Shown here piece after piece: positions 43,616 through 55,663 of a stretch of DNA of 64,000 nt (position 1 is the stretch's first letter; each line of letters begins with the position of its first letter). This stretch comes from Anaeromyces robustus. Lineage: Eukaryota; Neocallimastigomycota; Neocallimastigomycetes; Neocallimastigales; Neocallimastigaceae. The stretch spans positions 32,501 through 96,500 of the forward strand of contig MCFG01000016.1 in the NCBI GenBank assembly GCA_002104895.1, read 5' to 3'. A program made the position numbers and the translations under genes. The notes below the pieces were generated by a model. That model was not told the DNA's origin. It saw only the letters and a program-made list of their open reading frames with translations, and searched no databases.

Positions 43616-45436
43616 ATAGATAATATGTATATTAATTGTTTACAATAGTATGTCATATAAACTAATAGTTAAAATTTTAAAAACTTACTGATGGTTGCTT
43701 GATAAGATAATTATTATTAAAGGTAAAGTTATTTGTAGCCAAAGATAAATTATAAGCTGCGCTTAATACTTGAGTACAATTTAATTTATACTCCATATTA
43801 ATTATATCTGTATAATTATATAATGGACAATTATTTTCTTTATCATAGTATTGTAAACCTTTAAGTTTTTGTCCATCATTTGAATAGCAATCCATATTTG
43901 GAGATAAAATTTCTAATATGCATTGAGCATTATAAAAAGATTGACAATTCATTCCATATTTATCTATTGGGCAATAACAAACTTTGTTCTTTAATAATAT
44001 ATTAATATTATTTAAATAAAAAAAAAAAGGAAAACGAAATTAATATATATAATATATAAATATTTATAATATATAAAATTATATAAAAAAATATGAAAAA
44101 TGAATATATATATTTTATATTTTATTTTTAATAAAAATGGTTTTTTTTTTTTTTTTTTTTTAATTTATATTAGCAATTATTAAGAAAATTGGAGTAGTAT
44201 TATATGATTTATAAAAAAAGAAAAAAAGAAAGAAAATAAATATGAGAAAGGAAAAATATATTTACTAATTCAGGATTGAGAGCAGTAGTGTTAACTGCTG
44301 TCCCATTAACAATTTCTTCTACTTCAATAGTTTCTGGAATCTCATTATTTACAGAAGTATCCATTAATTCACAACACCAACTTAAACATGTTACATTTGT
44401 TTCTAAACATGTACTACAATGCTGTAAAGGTAATTTACTTATATCATAAACATTGGTTAAATATCTTCCACTACAATTATACATAGGTGCATATAAATCA
44501 TTAAGGATAAATGGTTCTCCTTTATTATTTATACAGGTTTTTTCACAATATTCGTTATTTACTGTAAAATATTAAAGAGAAAAATTATAGCAAAAATAAT
44601 TAACGTAATTATTATATATATAAATATATTTATAATTAAACATTCATATATAATATTTATTATAAATATTAATTTTTTTTTTTGAAAATGTATAACTCAA
44701 AATATATCTTTCAATCTATATATATTATATTTTTTCTTTCTTTAGTTCTTTTAAAGAAATATAATTTACATATTTTTTTAAATAATTAAAATACATAAAT
44801 AATCATAAAAAAATTATTAAATGATAATTTACCATTATTACAACCACTATTAATATCTCTTTTTTTCATATCTGTACTAAACATTTTTTTGTTGTTTCTG
44901 GGATCCATAAAATCATTATTTGTAATAATATTATAATTGGGTAAAGAATAATGAAATCGACTAATATTTAATTCTTCTTCCTCTTCTCTCTTATATTTAT
45001 TTTGAATTTGTGCACCACTAATTTTTGAAAGTTCATTTTCTTCTTGATTCGATAGATAATCTTTTTCTGAATCATTTATATTTATATTATTATTATTATC
45101 ATCATCATTATAATTATTAATATCATTATCATTATTATTATGATATAATCCTTCTGAATATATATTATTAAATTGATGATTATTATCATCTAGTAGATCT
45201 CCTTGATATAAATGATACCATTTTTTCAATATATTTATTTTATCTTGAAAAATATTCATTATGGATAGGATATAATTCGCTACCCGATAGACAATGAAAT
45301 TATTATAATCAATAACTGGTAAATCATCATTTTCATCATACACTATTTTTGTATCTATTATTGGTATACAAATAATTAATAAAATTATTATATATATTAT
45401 TAACGAAAATTTAAATCGTATTTTCATTTTTTTCAT
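42843..45436 (-). CDS. Cysteine-rich type I membrane glycoprotein with EGF-like segment
   Basis: Predicted surface or endomembrane protein of 552 residues; family not identified. Exons (descending): 44833-45436, 44266-44561, 43689-43988, 43241-43454, 42843-43087; 553 codons with stop. A signal peptide or anchor lies at about 8-29 (FSLIIYIIILLIICIP). An acidic Asn-rich stretch follows to about 200. The lumenal part has many paired cysteines (CEKTC, CSTCLETNVTC, SWCC) and an EGF-like end NKVCYCPIDKYGMNCQSF. It has several N-glycosylation sequons (NCS, NVT, NGT, NTT, NYT, NCT, NLS, NFT). A beta-rich segment (TTRIWNFNHLGHSIDISM) precedes one membrane helix (ILTIVIPIVVGCILLLILCL) and a short basic tail ending KISC. 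The layout suggests an adhesion or sensor protein, but that is inference. The second Met at 45430-45427 (MKIRF) is an alternative start. Confidence 0.8.
43550..43618. repeat. (AAAT)n array in an intron
   Basis: About 68 bp of aaat repeats in the intron between the third and fourth coding exons of the membrane-protein gene. Confidence 0.95.
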
Positions 45437-46197
45437 TTTATATTAATTTACAATTTCTACTACTCTTTTTTTTTTTTTTTTAATTGACAGTTTAATTGAA
45501 TATTTATATGATAAACAGTATATAATATACAATTTAAATATTAATTTTTAACTTTATTTTTACAACTTTAAAAATATATTTTTTTTTTTTAAAAAAAAAT
45601 CTATTAATTAATTAATATATATACCTGAATAATAAATATTAATTTATTTTATAGTTTTATTATTAATATTTTTACTTTTTTGTTATTTTTTATTTTTTTT
45701 TTTTTTTAATTCACATAAAAAATTATTTAATAAAATCGAATAATTCTTTTTGGAAAATAGAAAAATAATTTATCATAAAAAAATAATAAACAATAAACTT
45801 TTTAAAATGTTTTATATTTAATTCTTACTACAAAAATTGAATTTGATTAAATTTCTTTGGTTCATAAAATATTATTACGTTATTACATTATTATAATCTT
45901 TTTATAAAGCATTTTTACCATAAATTTAAATTATTAAAGAATTTTATATAATAATGTTTTTCATATTATAAGAATATCATATTATTAATAAAGATTTTTC
46001 TAATTATATGTTTTTTTTTTTATTTATTTATTTATTTATTTATTAGTTATATATATTTATTATATTATATATCTAAATAAATAATATTATATACTACTTT
46101 TCTAATACATTAAAATATAAATAAAAAATACTTTTCTATAGAAATTCAATAAGTTTTTTATTGTAATTAAGGTATTTTTAAAATAATAACAAATTTA

Positions 46198-46313
46198 TGA
46201 TTTATTGATGTTCATTTAGTAATTATTAGGACTGATTGATAAAGACAAATAATGTATGATATATTGATGTTCATTTAATAATTATTAGGATTGATTTATA
46301 AAGACAAATATTA
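46198..46313. repeat. Tandem duplication, period 59 bp
   Basis: The block tgat(t/a)tattgatgttcattta followed by aattattagga and aaagacaaat occurs at 46198-46255 and 46257-46313, with about five differences. Confidence 0.85.
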
Positions 46314-46964
46314 AAATATTATATAGAACTTTTTTACAAATTAAATATAACTTATGTTCTGATTAACACCATTTGTAAAAATAAATAATAATTATATAGT
46401 AAATAATATATAATAAATAATAATAAATAATAAATAATAAATAATATATAATAAATAATAAATAATAAATAATAGTTAATAATAAATAATAAATAATGAT
46501 AAATAATAATAAATAATAAATAAAAACTGTTATAAGTTTTATCTATATATTAATTTATTTATTTTCATCTTTTAATAAATTTATTTACTTATAATTTCTA
46601 ATATTGATTTTTAATAATCGGAGTTTAAATAATAAAAAATATAAATAAATGTAATTATTATGTAACAATAATAATTCTTATAACATAAATTTATATTGAT
46701 ATGTTTGGATATTTTTTAATGATATTAATTTAGATAATATAAAATAAAATAATTACATTAATCATAATTATTATTTTTATTAGTAGTTCAAAATAAGTCT
46801 ATCAATTTGTTATCCACAAAAAATAAAAAAAGAAAATTTAATCAATTTATAATTTTTTTTACATATTATGTATCTATCATTTATTAATATATATTAATAA
46901 ATATATTATTGTTTTATATATATATAAATATATATATATGTTAATCATTAAATGCATAAATATT

Positions 46965-47255
46965 GGTATCAATTATTATATATATTTTCATATCAATGAA
47001 TTAATTATGTATTCTTGTTTAATATATTTTGTTAATTATTGAATTTTTTAGAATTATAATTTTAATAATTAATGATTATATATTCTAAATATGTTTATAT
47101 ATATTTACTTTATATATATAAATTTATACATACATATTAAAAAATCATTATATGGTATAAATATTATATATATTTTCATATTAATGAGTTAATTATTTAT
47201 TCTTGTTTAATATACTTTGTTAATTATTGAATATTTTATAATTATAATTATAATA
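46965..47255. repeat. Direct repeat of about 105 bp, 189 bp apart
   Basis: Copies at about 46965-47070 and 47154-47255 share tatatatattttcatat, tattcttgtttaatata and tttgttaattattgaat in the same order. Confidence 0.85.
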
Positions 47256-47744
47256 ATCTATTGTTTTGAGGTTTTGAAATGAATAAAGATAGTTAAAACT
47301 TTAGATTTTATTGAAATTTTTTTTATACAAGCTAATATACTATTGTAATGTAATCATTAAAATTTTTTTGTAATAATTAAAATTTTAAAAACATTATTAA
47401 TTCAGTATATATATGCATATGTCATAAATTATATTAAATTAATTTGGTATTTGGTATTATATACTTTGATAATTAAAATATTTTTTTTTATTGGTTTTAG
47501 ATCGATCTTCAAAATGAAGATAAAGAAAAATGAAAATAAAGTTAAAATTATATTTTACTTTAATTTTTATTTTTCTTGAATAAAAAATAATTGTATACAT
47601 CATACGAAAATCTTAAAAAAAAAAAAAAAAATTAGAATTAATAGAATTATTCCCGAAATTATATATGTAATTAAAATACTGAATGAAAAATAAAAGTAAA
47701 TAAAATAAATATAACTAAAACAATCAAAAATTATAAAATAAAGA

Positions 47745-48561
47745 ATGAAAGGAAAATCAGAAATTGAAAAAAATGAATACGATATTAATAATGTTAAAAA
47801 TTATATTGATCTAAAACAATATAAATATATTGAATCATCATGTAATCGGGCTTTTAGTAAGAAAGAATATAAAGTGGAAAAATATACTACAAAACCAAAA
47901 ATATGCTATCACATACAAGACAGTTTTTCTCCAGATCAACATGAAATCATTTTAAATCAATCCCAAGTTAGTAATTATTATAAAATATACATAAATAAAT
48001 AAATAATAATTTTTTTTTAATAATATTTAATTTAAATAAAAATATAATATTTATAAAAGTTTTCTGCTTATATTGAATCTGCAAGAAGAAAAATATATTA
48101 TATGAAAAAAGAAAAACAAATGGAAAAATTCGATAGAGATTTAAATAAAAGGCAAGATTAAGCTTAAATAATAAAAATGTTTTATTTTAAAACAATACAT
48201 ATTTATGTGTAATAATCTCATTATTATTATTATTTTTTTGTTAAAAATTTTTATTATTTTTGTTATTATTATTATTAAATATTTATTAATTCCATAAGGC
48301 TTTTAAATAAAGTAAAAGAGGATCAAAAATGTATATCAAATTATATTGAAAAGGTAAAGAAAAATATATTATTTTTTAATATATTAATATTATTTATATA
48401 ATTGATTATATTACAATATTAATTTTTAAAATATTGTAATGCTAATAAATATATATTATTATATTTAAATATAGGAAATAAATACAATGAAATACCGATG
48501 TAATTGCAATAAAGTAAAAGAAAAAAGAATATTATTAAATAATAAGAAAAAAAATATATAA
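47745..48561 (+). CDS. Small basic coiled-coil protein, family unknown
   Basis: Predicted protein of 151 residues; not recognised. Exons: 47745-47966, 48060-48151, 48299-48353, 48475-48561; 152 codons with stop. The start MKGKSEIEKNEYDIN is the first Met after a non-coding A-rich stretch. The N-terminal half contains CYHIQDSFSPDQHEIILNQS. The C-terminal half is a charged helix (IESARRKIYYMKKEKQMEKF, LLNKVKEDQKCISNYIEKEI) ending in a lysine-rich tail with CNCNK. The second intron begins with GC (AAAAG then GCAAGA) and ends in AAG; only this GC-AG junction keeps the frame (NKRLLNKVKEDQ). Without splicing the frame ends five bases later at RQD and stop. The small size and helical nature would suit a structural or axonemal accessory protein, but there is no direct evidence. 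Confidence 0.65.
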
Positions 48562-49388
48562 TTATTTATTAAATAAACTAATTATATATAGAAACATATA
48601 TATTTTAATTAAAAAAAGTATTGGTTATTGCCATATTATTACTTTTATATATTTATTATATTAATCTATTTTTGAAAATAATTAAGGAAATTATATGGAT
48701 ATATATAATTTTTTAATTTTAAAAAATTATAATGCTTATTCAAGCATAAATACATAAAAATAATATTTATAGATTTTTTATTATTATTTTCAGCATTGTT
48801 ATAATTATATTGATAAATAATATAATAATATATATTGTTTTTAATTATATAATATTATACAAAACTATTACATTTACAATTAAGATAATTATATATATAC
48901 TATCTGTAATTTTTTTTTCTCTTTTTTTAATTTCTGTTTTAAAAAAGAGATTTATAAAATTTAAATAAAATAAACTAAAAATGTTATTTTAATACTGTAA
49001 ATTAACATTATTATTATTTCTTTTAATTATTTTAATTTTATTATAAAAAAGAATAATAATTTTTTTTTTTTATTATTCAAAAAGAGGAATATTAAATATT
49101 AATCTAAAATTTTTCTAATTTAAAAAGTTTATTAAAAATGTAACCATTATATTAAATTTTATTAATTATTTTTTTATATAAATGATAAAAATAATTTATG
49201 ATTAAATTTTCTGTATACATTTTTAATTGTATCTTTAATATTTTTTATTAATGTTAAAATAAGAAACAATTCAATTTTTCATTTTTTTAATTTAATTTAG
49301 TTTTTTTTTTAATTCAGTATTTAAGTATTTTAATATTTTTTTTTCTTTTTCTTTTTTTCACTCCTTAATATAATAAAATTATTTAAAA
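48562..49388. other. Spacer between the coiled-coil gene and AOS1
   Basis: About 0.8 kb of AT-only DNA with the 3' end of one gene and the promoter of the next. No distinct motif was recognised. Confidence 0.55.
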
Positions 49389-51508
49389 ATGAAAAGAAAT
49401 ATTTCAGAAGTTGATAATACATCAAATAAAAAAGTAAAAACTATTCATCAATTAAACGATGAAGAAGCTGCATTATATGATAGACAAATTCGTTTATGGG
49501 GTTTTGATGCTCAAAGAAGGTTTATAGATATTATTAATTATTATAGATAATATTCAAATATAATATTATTTTTATATTTATAGAAAAACTTCTTTCTTTT
49601 TAAAATTTTATAATACACTTTTTTTTATATTGTTATTTTTAAATATATATTATAAATTTCTTTTAAAATTTATAACTATTTTTTTAATCCCATTTCTATT
49701 ATTATTAAATTATTATATAAAAATTATATATATACATATAAAAACAAAAATAATAATAAAAAATAACAAAATTTTAATGTTCATGTTATTAAAAATTATT
49801 ATATAATACATAAAAAAAGATTGAGAAATTCATCCATTTTAATTGTTGGAGGTAAAGCATTATCCAATGAAGTTTGTAAAAATCTTGTTTTAGCTGGTGT
49901 AGGTTCATTAACAATAATTGACGATGAAAATGTTACTGTTGAAGATCTTGGTTCACAATTTTTAGTTTCAAAAAAGAATGTTGGACAAAATGTAATTTTT
50001 AGAAAATAAAATAAAATTTTAAATTATTAAATTATAATAAGTTATTTAAAATTATTTAAATATATATTTTAAAAGAATAAAAAAAAAGAGAATATTAATA
50101 TGCATTAACGATTTACAAAAATAATAATTTTATTTAAAATATATAAAATATTAAAATTGTTTATTATATATATATTTTCTCTCTTTCTCTCTCTACATAT
50201 AAAATTGAATAGAGAGCAAAATCAATGAAAGAAAGATTAGTAAAACTCAATTCTTCTGTAAAAATTAATATTATTTCAGATTCAATTGAAAATAAAGATA
50301 CCAGTTTTTATAATGAATTTGATGTCGTTTGTGTCACCGGAAAACCATTAGAATCATTAGTATGTTAAATATTTTATAATATTTCAAATTTATTAATTTA
50401 TTATATAATATAATATATAATATATATATACATTAAAAAAATTTTTTATAAAATAATTAATGTTTTTTTTTTTTTTTTTTTTATTTATATATTTAAAAAT
50501 TATGTATATATATAATTTATATAAAAGATAAAAATTAATAATATTTGTAGAAAAAATAACGTTAAATTCTATTCAGCTGATGTACATGGTATATTTGGAT
50601 ATATATTTTGTGATTTAATAAATCATAAATATATTGAGTAAGTTTAATAATATTAATATTATATATTTCAATAAATGATACTATAATACAAATAAAAATA
50701 ATTAAATAAAAATATATACATTAATGTTAAAATTATTTATTTTTATTATATTATCGTATAATATAGAGAAAAAAATATAAAATATGGTGATGATACAAAA
50801 ACGAAACAATATGAAAAATCAGAACAATATTCAAGTTTAGAGGACTCGTTAAAATATAAATTCCCATCAGATATGAAACTTAAAAGATTTTTAAGAAAAT
50901 ATTCATCAATTTATTTCCTTATATATAGTAAATATATTTTTTTTAATAAATTTATATATAATAATCATAATCATAATCATAATAATAAATAGATAAATAA
51001 ATACTAAAAGTAAAAGATGTTATATATATATGGATTAATTTATATAATTATTAACATTTTCTATTACTTTTTTTATTACTGTTATTATTTAAGCATTATT
51101 ACAATTCCAAAAAAATAATAAAAGATTACCAAAATATATATCTGAAGATGAAGAAAATACAGAAGATTTAAATAAGCTTAAAGAAATTCGTGATCATCTA
51201 TTTAAAAAATATGACATAAATAATGCTGTATTAAATGATGAATCATTAAGGTAAAAATAATTCAAAATATATATATAAAAATATAAATATTAATTATATT
51301 ATATACTAAATATTTAGTATATATAATTTTAATATATAGTAAAATTATTCGTAATGCTGGTATGGAAATTTTACCAATATGCTCTGTTGTTGGTGGTATT
51401 TTAGCACAAGACATATTAAAAGTAATATCACAAAAGGAATTACCAATTTCAAATTGGTTCTGTTATGATGGATTTACGGGAGATGGTGTTATTAACAAGT
51501 TAATATAA
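49389..51508 (+). CDS. AOS1: SUMO-activating enzyme subunit 1 (AOS1/SAE1)
   Basis: Subunit of the heterodimeric SUMO E1, which with UBA2 adenylates SUMO; it acts in the nucleus. UBA2 is not in this window. Exons: 49389-49519, 49820-49991, 50213-50359, 50528-50637, 50767-50927, 51094-51250, 51340-51508; 349 codons with stop, giving 348 residues, close to yeast Aos1 (347) and human SAE1 (346). Family motifs are LYDRQIRLWGFDAQRR, the Rossmann strand SSILIVGG, LVLAGVGSLTIIDDENVT, DLGSQFLV, FDVVCVTGKPL, CRKNNVKFYSADVHGIFGY and, near the end, PICSVVGGILAQDILKVISQKE. As expected for this subunit there is no catalytic-cysteine domain. The basic NKKVK near the N-terminus could be a nuclear signal. The last exon can end at 51508 (VINKLI) or, using GTTAAT at 51499, join to downstream exon-like copies described separately. 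Confidence 0.93.
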
Positions 51509-51850
51509 TAATAAATTAAAGCATTTTATAAAAAAAAAAAAAAATAATTATTACTTTTAACTTTTTAAATATAATAATTAAATAAAATAAAATAATAAAA
51601 ATAATAATAAAAATAAAAAAACCCACATTTTTAAAAAATTTATCAAAATATTTAAATATTTAAATATTATATATATGGAAAAAAAAAAGGTTAAAAAATA
51701 TATTTTTATTACATATTACATCAAAATATAGTATATATATATTAAATAATAATATATTTTTATCTTCTTTTCTAATAGGAATTTACTCAAAAAAAAAAAA
51801 GACATTTTAAACTTCTTTGTTCATTGTTTACTCTTTTTTTAATTTTATAA

Positions 51851-51909
<59 letters not shown>

Positions 51910-52460
51910 TTTTTTTTTTTTTTTTTGAGATTTTATATTGAACATAATTCTTAATCTAAATCTATATTTAATAATGTTGTTATTTAATGGATTTATATAA
52001 AACATATGTATTTATAATTTCTTAATTGAATTAAAATATAATAAATTAATATATAAATTGTATATTTTATTTTATTTTATTTTATTTTATTATATTATTA
52101 AAAAATATTATATTTATAAACATAATATATTGGAAAATAATTTTAAAATTTACATTTTAAATTAATAATTAATAATTGAGAAAAAAAAACTTTTTTTTTA
52201 ATATTTTTTTTATTTTTTATTTTTTTAAATAAATGGTATCTTTTTTATATTAATGATTATAATAGTAAGGATTAAAAATTTTATTTTTATTCGCTTTTTT
52301 TTTTTTTTTTTTATTTTTTTTAATAGAAATTTACTCAAAAAAGACATTTTAAATTTCTTTGTTCATTATTATATAATTAGTAAAAATAAAATAAAAATAT
52401 TATGTATAAATGTCATACAACTTTTATTTTATTTTATTTTATTTTATTTTATTTTATATT
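51509..52460. other. Convergent spacer between AOS1 and the dehydratase gene
   Basis: It contains (ATT)n at 51857-51910, a T16 run, (TTTTA)n at 52063-52092 and 52427-52457, and two copies of an exon-like block at 51779-51831 and 52327-52370. The two genes' 3' ends meet here. Confidence 0.6.
51779..52370 (+). repeat. Duplicated exon-like block coding NLLKK..DILNFFVH
   Basis: Copy 1 (51779-51831) and copy 2 (52327-52370) are each preceded by taatag, a possible acceptor. Both code NLLKK(KK)DILNFFVH in the same phase. Copy 1 stops after HCLLFF; copy 2 stays open longer. Both are in phase with the possible donor at 51499 in AOS1. They may be alternative last exons or a chance-preserved duplication. 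Confidence 0.6.
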
Positions 52461-54455
52461 TTAATTTGATCCATTTAATTTCATATATATCTCTGATCCA
52501 GATTTCACTACAATTGGCACAGGTGAAGAACATTTATATCTACTATTTTCTAATTGTGCAAGTGATATATTATTACCTCCAGTGATAATTACAACAATTT
52601 TTGAAGTACTATCCATTTCAATAATATCATGAATAATATTTGAATAACATAAAGAAACAGCAGCAGCCGATGAGGGTTCAATTAACATTTTATGATCATC
52701 TAAAAATGAAAAAAAAAAAATAAAAATAAAAAAAAATGAAAAATAAAAAAATTAATATAATATATATAATAAATAAAAAGAAAATAAAAAAAAAAAAAAT
52801 AAAATAATTCAAAATAAAAAATATTTATTTTTATCATTATATATATATAAAATAACTGTTACCTGCAAATTTTCTACAAGCATGTATAGACATAGCATCA
52901 GAAACAGTTATTGGAACCACAGGATGCGAATTGCTTAAATTTAAAGCTTGAGAACAAACTTTTTTTATATTTAAACTATTAGCTAATGGTTCTGAACCTT
53001 TAGGTAATTCCGTTACTTTTTTATTAATAGTAGATAATTGAAAACTATTAGTATCATGTGTTTCCTATATAAATAAATAAAAAATAAAAAATTTTGATTT
53101 AAAAATAAAAATAAAACCAAAGAGAAAAAGGAAAAAATATTTTAAATTTTAATGATGATTTAATATTATAATTTATATTATAATAATAATGTTATTAATA
53201 AATATATATATTTTCTTATATTAAATAATATTTTAGAAATTTATATACCACTGCAATAATTGGAACCTATATATTTGAATAAAAAATTTTTTTCATTTAA
53301 AAAAAAAAGTGAATAAAAAAATAATAATTCATTTAGTTTCTTTATTATTATTATTATAATTATTAATATATAATAATATTTATATATTTATTATTATATA
53401 TATATATTAATTATATATATATACATTTTCCCATCTAACTTTTTGGCAGCCTTGAATTAGTCCACATAATAAACCACCGCCACCAACAACAGTTATAATA
53501 GCATCAGGGGTATCACCAAGTTGAGATTTTATTTCATCAATTATTGATGAATTTCCTTTTTTTTTTTTTTTACACAAACAATTTTTTCATTAATTATTAA
53601 AACCATTAATATATTATTATTATTACTTATAGCTATTTTAATATATTATATATTATTATAATAAATAAATATACCTTCCCATATATCTGGATGATCATAT
53701 GGCGGTATATAACAACTATATTGAGTTTTTTCTACAAAATATTTAGCATAAAGATCGGCTTCTTCGAAATCCTAATTATATAAATATAGGAATAGAAATA
53801 TTTTATTAGATATTAATATATATATATATATATATATTTATGTTATTATATTACCTTTCCTTTAATTATAACTGATGCACCTTCATCTTGAATTTTTTCG
53901 ATTATAAATTCTGGTGTATTTATAGGTAAAAATATTGTGACTAATGTATTCAATTTTTTTCCGGCTATTTCAAGAGATAAAAGTATTAATATATTAATTA
54001 AATATAATATATTATATACAAATAATATAATATTAATATATACATTTATTATTATTTTAATAAAAATAATAATAATAGAAAGATACTATATATTAGTATA
54101 ATAATAATAAAATAATAAAATAAATAATTTTAATTTTAATATATATATAAATTTCATTGTATTTTTTTTTGTCTTGTTACCATATGCACATGCTATTCCT
54201 GCATTAATACCGCTAGATACAAGCATTTGACAATTATTTTCACTGACAACTTTCGAGCACATATATCCAACACCTCTATATAAATGTGTATATATTTATA
54301 TAAAGAATATATAAAAGAACATATATTCAATTTATTGGTAATTATTCACATATTAAAAACAAATTAATAATAATAATTAATACTACTACTATTATTACTA
54401 CATTACTACTACTACTATTACTAATAATTACTACTACTACTACTACTACTACTAC

Positions 54456-54498
<43 letters not shown>

Positions 54499-54571
54499 GG
54501 TATTACTGCTACTACTATTAGTAGTATTAGTATTTCTACTACTACTACTACTACTAATAATAATAAATATG

Positions 54572-54607
<36 letters not shown>

Positions 54608-54890
54608 AATCATTTTCATTTTCATTACCTTATTTTAAATGAATTACATACTTGTAAATTCTCTAATTTTAAATATACATTAGAACCTGTAATTGAACTT
54701 AATATGCTATTTATTTTATTTTATAATATATATTATTTTAATAAAATTATTAATTTTAAAATGTTTAACATTAATGATAGTTGTATTATTATATTAAAAT
54801 TCAGTACTTTGAATAATGAAGTGGTGTATATATTGGTAATTCAGAAAAAAGTGTTCTAGGATTACATGTATTTAAGCCTGTGACCATCAT
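52461..54890 (-). CDS. L-serine/L-threonine dehydratase (PLP fold II, SDS/CHA1 type)
   Basis: PLP enzyme of 350 residues expected to deaminate serine to pyruvate or threonine to 2-oxobutyrate in the cytosol. Exons (descending): 54808-54890, 54629-54706, 54181-54275, 53855-53964, 53675-53771, 53425-53555, 53249-53266, 52863-53064, 52461-52699; 351 codons with stop. The PLP lysine is K52 in LENLQVCNSFKIRG, the asparagine loop is SSGINAGIACAY, the phosphate-binding glycines are 179-182 in VVGGGGLLCGLIQG, and the C-terminal part has EPSSAAAVSL and ITGGNNISLAQLE as in mammalian SDS. IPPYDHPDIWEGNSSI also matches SDS. Two loops deviate from the usual PSGSFK and SSGGNAG. The seventh coding exon is 18 nt (VPIIAV). 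Serine racemase or catabolic threonine dehydratase are less likely because of the SDS-like C-terminus. Confidence 0.9.
54384..54560. repeat. ACT/AAT triplet satellite in a dehydratase intron
   Basis: About 175 bp of act and aat triplets, with ggtattactgct-like interruptions, between the second and third coding exons. (TA)n follows at 54575-54602. Confidence 0.9.
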
Positions 54891-55632
54891 TTTTATACAA
54901 TTATATATATAACTGACAAATTGAACTTGATATAATTCATATATATTTAATATATTTAAATGAAATTGGAAAAAGCTAAAAAATAAATTAAAATTTTCTT
55001 AAATTAATAATTTCTTTATAAGTATTAATATTATATTTTTTTTTCTTGTTAATTTAACATTGGTTCAATGGAAATTATTTTTTGTTAATATTTTTTCATT
55101 GTTGAAATATTTAAAATGATATTAAGTTGTATATTGTTTTTTATTAAATATTATTTTTCACTACTTATTTACGAATTACAATTTATAAATAAAAATTTAC
55201 TTATAATAGAAATTTTTTTTTAATTATAATTGAAATGAAATGAAATTTAAAATAATTATAATTTGAAATGACTTTTTTATTTGATAATAAAAGTCAAGTT
55301 AAAAAAAAATATGTCAAAAAATATTAAAAATAATATTATTTTTATTATTTTTTTTTTTATAATTTTTTAATTATTTTAATTTGAATATTCCCATATATAG
55401 TATTATTATTAATTAAATTATTTTAATATATAATAAAATTGATTAAATAATTTATTATGATTAATTAAATTTAATAATTTTTTTTTTTTTTAAAAATTAA
55501 GAAAAAAATTAGATAATAGATTCAAATTAATATATATTTTTTTATAAACTCTCTTTTTTAAAAAACAAAAAACAAAAAAACAAAAAACAAAAAACAAAAA
55601 AAACGTATTTTAGTATTTCTCCACTTAATAAT

Positions 55633-55663
<31 letters not shown>

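Larger units (their letters stand above)
45437..47744. other. Divergent spacer with two duplicated blocks
   Basis: About 2.3 kb with the 5' regions of the membrane-protein gene and the small coiled-coil gene. It contains a 59-bp tandem duplication at 46198-46313, aataaataat-type repeats at 46400-46520 and a dispersed 105-bp direct repeat at 46965-47255. No gene was seen. Confidence 0.6.

Noticed and set aside
52253-52585. Plus-strand frame of 110 residues as an independent gene
   Set aside because: It consists of an AT-rich repeat tail plus the duplicated exon-like block and runs antisense into the dehydratase's last exon; only the duplicated block is of interest.
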